A stretch of 16,543 bases of DNA from RGIG995 sp045635765 (GTDB taxonomy: Bacteria > Bacillota > Clostridia > Oscillospirales > UBA644), in NCBI GenBank assembly GCA_045635765.1, contig JAZTWH010000062.1, forward strand, positions 1 through 16,543, in the 5' to 3' direction. A program made the position numbers and the translations under genes. The notes under the pieces are model-generated. The model saw nothing but the letters and a program-made list of their open reading frames with translations, had not been told where the DNA came from and did no database searches. Below are positions 14,824 to 16,543 of this stretch, in pieces; the stretch's first letter is position 1; each line of letters begins with the position of its first letter.

Positions 14824-16017
14824 TTAACCCTTCCTTTGGTAAGATTCGTACAATGCCCGGAACGCCGGGAGCGACCGTTTGATCTGCTCCGTGGAAACGC
14901 AATAAGAGATGCGGATGTACCCCTTGACTCCAAAGGAATCAGAGGGAACCAAGAGCAATTCGTAGTCCTTGGCCCGTTCGCAGAAGGCGGCGGCATCCTC
15001 CTCCAACGCCTTGACGAAAAGATAGAACGCACCGTCGGGAGGCGTAATGGAATATCCCATTTCCGACAGGGCCTCGGAAAGAAGCCGCCGGTTTTCCCCA
15101 TAGATCGAAAGGTCCGTGGCGGCATGGGAACACCGGGCAACGGCATATTGCATCAAGGATGGAGCACAGACGAATCCCAGAGCCCGCCCTGCCCCGCAGA
15201 TGGCGGCATAGACGGCCTTTGCCCCGGGCATGGACGGGGGAACCAGAATGTATCCGATCCGTTCTCCGGGCAAAGACAGGGCCTTACTGTAGGAATAACA
15301 GACCACCGTCCGGGAATAAAAGGCCGGCACGTAGGGAACCGAAACCCCGTCGTAGGTCAACGTCCGATAAGGTTCGTCGCAAATCAAAAACAACTCCGAA
15401 TCGCTGTCCGCTTCCTTCTCCCGCAAGAGATCTCCCAATTTTTTCAGATCCTCTGCCGGAACCACCGCCCCCGTGGGATTGTTGGGAGAGTTGAGAATCA
15501 GAGCCTTGGTCCGGGGCGTTATGGCGTCGGACAGGGCGGCAAAATCAATCTGGAAGGTATCGGGCAGACAGTTCACGACCCGAAGCACCGCCCCCGTTTT
15601 TTCCACAAATACCCGATATTCCGGGAAATAGGGAGCAAGCACGATGACCTCGTCCCCCGGATTGCACAGGGCGTGCAGGGTGGCCGTCAGGGATGCGGCG
15701 GCACCGCAGGTCATGTAGATCAGATCTGGATCCACAGAACAATGGGAACGTTCTTCCTCCACCCGGGCCACGGCTCGCCGAACGGAAAGATCCCCCTGAG
15801 CCGAGGTATATCCGTGAAGGGCTACGGGGTCCGTATTTACGATCAGATCCTGCAAGGCCTCCGTAAGGACCCGGGGAGCCGGCACACTGGGATTTCCGAT
15901 GGAAAAGTCAAAGACCCGATCGGCTCCGATCTCCTCCTTCCGCTTCCGGCCGTATTCAAACAAATTCCGAATGGCACTTCGGTTGGTTCCCAACTCCAGC
16001 ATTTTTTGATTAATCAT
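14824..16017 (-). CDS. PLP-dependent class I/II aminotransferase, probably aromatic
   Basis: 397 aa from the ATG at 16017, chosen because AGAGGTGA lies about 7 bases upstream; a frame back to 16080 would translate through the terminator hairpin and was rejected. Fold-type I aspartate aminotransferase family: GYTSAQGDLSVRRAV (69-83), NSPNNPTGA (176-184), CDEPYR with D214 and Y217, PLP Schiff-base lysine K245 in YSYSKALSLPGERIGY, and the substrate carboxylate Arg369 in GYIRISYC. Its place as first gene of a Phe/Tyr operon, next to pheA and together with tyrA, implies final transamination of phenylpyruvate and 4-hydroxyphenylpyruvate, likely with glutamate. The family alone does not fix specificity; prephenate or aspartate are alternatives. 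Controlled by the leader at 16031-16242. Confidence 0.9.
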   Translation of the reverse strand: MINQKMLELGTNRSAIRNLFEYGRKRKEEIGADRVFDFSIGNPSVPAPRVLTEALQDLIVNTDPVALHGYTSAQGDLSVRRAVARVEEERSHCSVDPDLIYMTCGAAASLTATLHALCNPGDEVIVLAPYFPEYRVFVEKTGAVLRVVNCLPDTFQIDFAALSDAITPRTKALILNSPNNPTGAVVPAEDLKKLGDLLREKEADSDSELFLICDEPYRTLTYDGVSVPYVPAFYSRTVVCYSYSKALSLPGERIGYILVPPSMPGAKAVYAAICGAGRALGFVCAPSLMQYAVARCSHAATDLSIYGENRRLLSEALSEMGYSITPPDGAFYLFVKALEEDAAAFCERAKDYELLLVPSDSFGVKGYIRISYCVSTEQIKRSLPAFRALYESYQRKG

Positions 16018-16030
16018 ATTCTTCACCTCT

Positions 16031-16073
16031 AAAAAAAGAATGCCGAGATCCAAATATAATTCGGACCTCGGCA
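16031..16073 (-). terminator. Leader terminator (attenuator) before the aromatic operon
   Basis: On the minus strand TGCCGAGGTCCGAA (16073-16060) pairs with TTTGGATCTCGGCA (16054-16041) around loop TTATA: a 14-bp stem with two G-U pairs, followed by TTC and seven T residues (16037-16031). It lies between the operon promoter and the first gene, about 14 bp before the aminotransferase ATG, so it would end transcription before the structural genes unless prevented. That position marks it as an attenuator rather than an end-of-operon terminator. Confidence 0.88.
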
Positions 16074-16102
16074 CATTCATCGAACTTTACTGCACGGAGA
16101 AC

Positions 16103-16180
16103 TTATCCCCGAACAGTCTTTCCGACAGAGTTCCGGCGATCCGCACTGATATAATAATAAAATCGAGCATCAAGAAACAT
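16103..16180 (-). CDS. Leader peptide with Phe-Tyr-Tyr-Tyr run (attenuation sensor)
   Basis: 25-codon ORF, ATG at 16180, TAA at 16105-16103. AAAGGAG (16194-16188) is 7 bases upstream, an ideal ribosome binding site. The peptide begins MFLDARFYYYIS; codons 7-10 are TTT TAT TAT TAT, and codon 2 is also Phe. Five of 25 residues are Phe or Tyr, the end products of the operon. The ORF is wholly between the promoter and the terminator at 16031-16073. By analogy with pheL, trpL and hisL leaders, ribosome stalling at Tyr codons when tyrosyl-tRNA is scarce would alter folding and let transcription proceed. A 73-codon frame in another register spans the promoter and is not credible. Confidence 0.82.
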   Translation of the reverse strand: MFLDARFYYYISADRRNSVGKTVRG

Positions 16181-16187
16181 AACGGAA

Positions 16188-16194
16188 CTCCTTT
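16188..16194 (-). promoter_or_regulatory. Ribosome binding site of the leader peptide
   Basis: AAAGGAG on the minus strand, 7 bases from the ATG at 16180. It decides the leader reading frame: the overlapping ATG at 16170, which would give an Ile-Ile-Ile run instead, is 17 bases away and so unlikely to be used. Confidence 0.82.
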
Positions 16195-16213
16195 CGAAAA
16201 ATTATATATGAAT

Positions 16214-16242
16214 ATTATACACAATAAAAATGCATCTGTCAA
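16214..16242 (-). promoter_or_regulatory. Consensus sigma-A promoter of the aromatic operon
   Basis: Minus-strand TTGACA (16242-16237) and TATAAT (16219-16214) with a 17-bp spacer, a perfect consensus match. The predicted start near 16207 gives a leader of about 190 nt before the aminotransferase ATG, containing the leader peptide and terminator. A-rich tracts lie upstream (16246-16251, 16276-16282 as T on plus) and could act as an UP element. Confidence 0.92.
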
Positions 16243-16249
16243 GGCTTTT

Positions 16250-16265
16250 TTGCAAGAATCTGCAA
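16250..16265. promoter_or_regulatory. Candidate operator palindrome upstream of the aromatic promoter
   Basis: TTGCA, six bases (AGAATC), TGCAA: a perfect 5-bp inverted repeat 8 bp upstream of the -35 box. TTTTTTGCA also occurs twice on the plus strand (16246-16254 and 16277-16285), 31 bp or about three helical turns apart. The size suits a dimeric regulator, but no regulator gene is in the window. Confidence 0.3.
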
Positions 16266-16365
16266 TTTGCCATAGTTTTTTTGCATTTTCATCAACTGCC
16301 GAACCCAAATCTCGAAAGGGCGGATGCCCACTGGCAAATCATAACGATTCCCCTTATGACCGTTT

Positions 16366-16443
16366 GGTGGCCGTTTGGCGAGTCCTAACGGGTCGCCGTT
16401 GTATCCGTTCCGGCCGTTGTCGGCCGTAGCAAGTCGCCGTCAT
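16366..16443. repeat. Decayed edge of the 9-bp repeat array
   Basis: GGCCG/CGCCG-containing units of about 9 bp (for example GGCCGTTTG, CGCCGTTGT, CGGCCGTTG) continue out of the ordered array with substitutions and insertions that break the 9-bp phase around 16422-16434. Between here and the promoter (16286-16365) I see nothing identifiable. Confidence 0.55.
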
Positions 16444-16543
16444 GGCCGGGTGGGCCGTTAAGGCCGGGTGGGCCGTTAAGGCCGTTTGGGCCGTTAAGGC
16501 CGTTTGGGCCGTTTGGGCCGTTTGGGCCGTTAAGGCCGTTTGG
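16385..16543 (-). CDS. Possible 3' end of a collagen-like Gly-X-Y repeat protein (doubtful)
   Basis: From the right edge the minus strand is open for 52 codons to a TAG at 16387-16385. The first 36 codons are twelve triplets of type PNG, LNG, PPG, HDG, that is Gly-Pro-Asn, Gly-Leu-Asn and Gly-Pro-Pro as in bacterial collagen-like proteins. The last 16 residues are not repetitive. Against coding: the repeat continues in a different frame beyond 16435 (DNGRNGYNGDP), as if indels had broken the frame, and the array may be non-coding DNA. It may be a decayed gene end. The start, if any, is outside the window. Confidence 0.3.
   Translation of the reverse strand, partial: PNGLNGPNGPNGPNGLNGPNGLNGPPGLNGPPGHDGDLLRPTTAGTDTTATR
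16444..16543. repeat. 9-bp tandem repeat array (GGCCGNNNN), 11 units, open at the right edge
   Basis: Eleven units in exact 9-bp register from 16444 to 16542, of three kinds: A GGCCGGGTG, B GGCCGTTAA, C GGCCGTTTG, in the order A B A B C B C C C B C. The first five bases never vary. The array continues beyond the window. On the minus strand it reads as Gly-(Leu/Pro)-(Asn/Pro). Confidence 0.95.

Noticed and set aside
13963..16032. 689-codon plus-strand ORF opposite pheA and the aminotransferase
   Set aside because: Also an antisense shadow with no recognisable domain; it includes the complement of conserved catalytic motifs.
16018..16080. N-terminal extension of the aminotransferase to an ATG at 16080
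   Set aside because: It would translate both arms of the terminator hairpin and has no Shine-Dalgarno match; the ATG at 16017 has one.
16017..16210. T-box riboswitch for the aromatic operon
   Set aside because: The leader is only about 190 nt and no conserved T-box sequence (AGGGUGGNACCGCG-like) is visible; a leader peptide explains the layout better.
16087..16308. 73-codon minus-strand ORF upstream of the aminotransferase
   Set aside because: It runs through the consensus promoter at 16214-16242 and has no ribosome binding site at its start; the leader ORF in another frame has an ideal one.

Overview
The window reads as a chromosomal segment of a GC-rich member of the Clostridia (my guess is Oscillospirales; this is an inference). 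The grounds are type I dockerin modules, purine-rich AGGAGG-type ribosome binding sites, textbook TTGACA-17-TATAAT promoters and tight Gram-positive gene packing. No rRNA, tRNA, insertion sequence, phage gene or CRISPR array was seen.

Region 1 (1-3063, minus strand) is a three-gene operon for secreted proteins behind a consensus promoter at 3035-3063. It encodes a papain/CHAP-like cysteine hydrolase with SH3b, Ig-like and dockerin modules, a cohesin-like protein with its own dockerin, and a cohesin-like protein with a Gly/Ser and Thr/Pro linker that runs off the left edge. The 5' untranslated region is built from three 44-45-bp tandem repeats. Together the genes suggest a small cell-surface or extracellular assembly.

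Region 2 (3124-6420, plus strand) has a YihY/BrkB membrane protein, a duplicated hairpin element, and, from its own consensus promoter, a two-gene operon. That operon encodes an internally duplicated DUF1538 membrane protein and a tandem-domain PII-like protein, plausibly a transporter and its regulator.

Region 3 (6651-16242, minus strand) is a nine-gene aromatic amino acid operon: aminotransferase, pheA, aroB, aroC, aroE-aroK fusion, aroQ, aroA, tyrA, and a DAHP synthase. It holds every step from erythrose-4-phosphate plus PEP to phenylalanine and tyrosine, with 4-bp overlaps or very short gaps between genes and a strong bidirectional terminator at the end. The tryptophan branch is not here. 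Upstream of the first gene is a compact control region: a perfect sigma-A promoter, a 25-codon leader ORF with a Phe-Tyr-Tyr-Tyr run, and an intrinsic terminator just before the aminotransferase ribosome binding site. This is the architecture of ribosome-mediated attenuation, and it is the most interesting feature of the window.

The operon is flanked on both sides by GC-rich degenerate repeats (6467-6632 and about 16366-16543). The right-hand one is an 11-unit, 9-bp array that reads as collagen-like Gly-X-Y on the minus strand.
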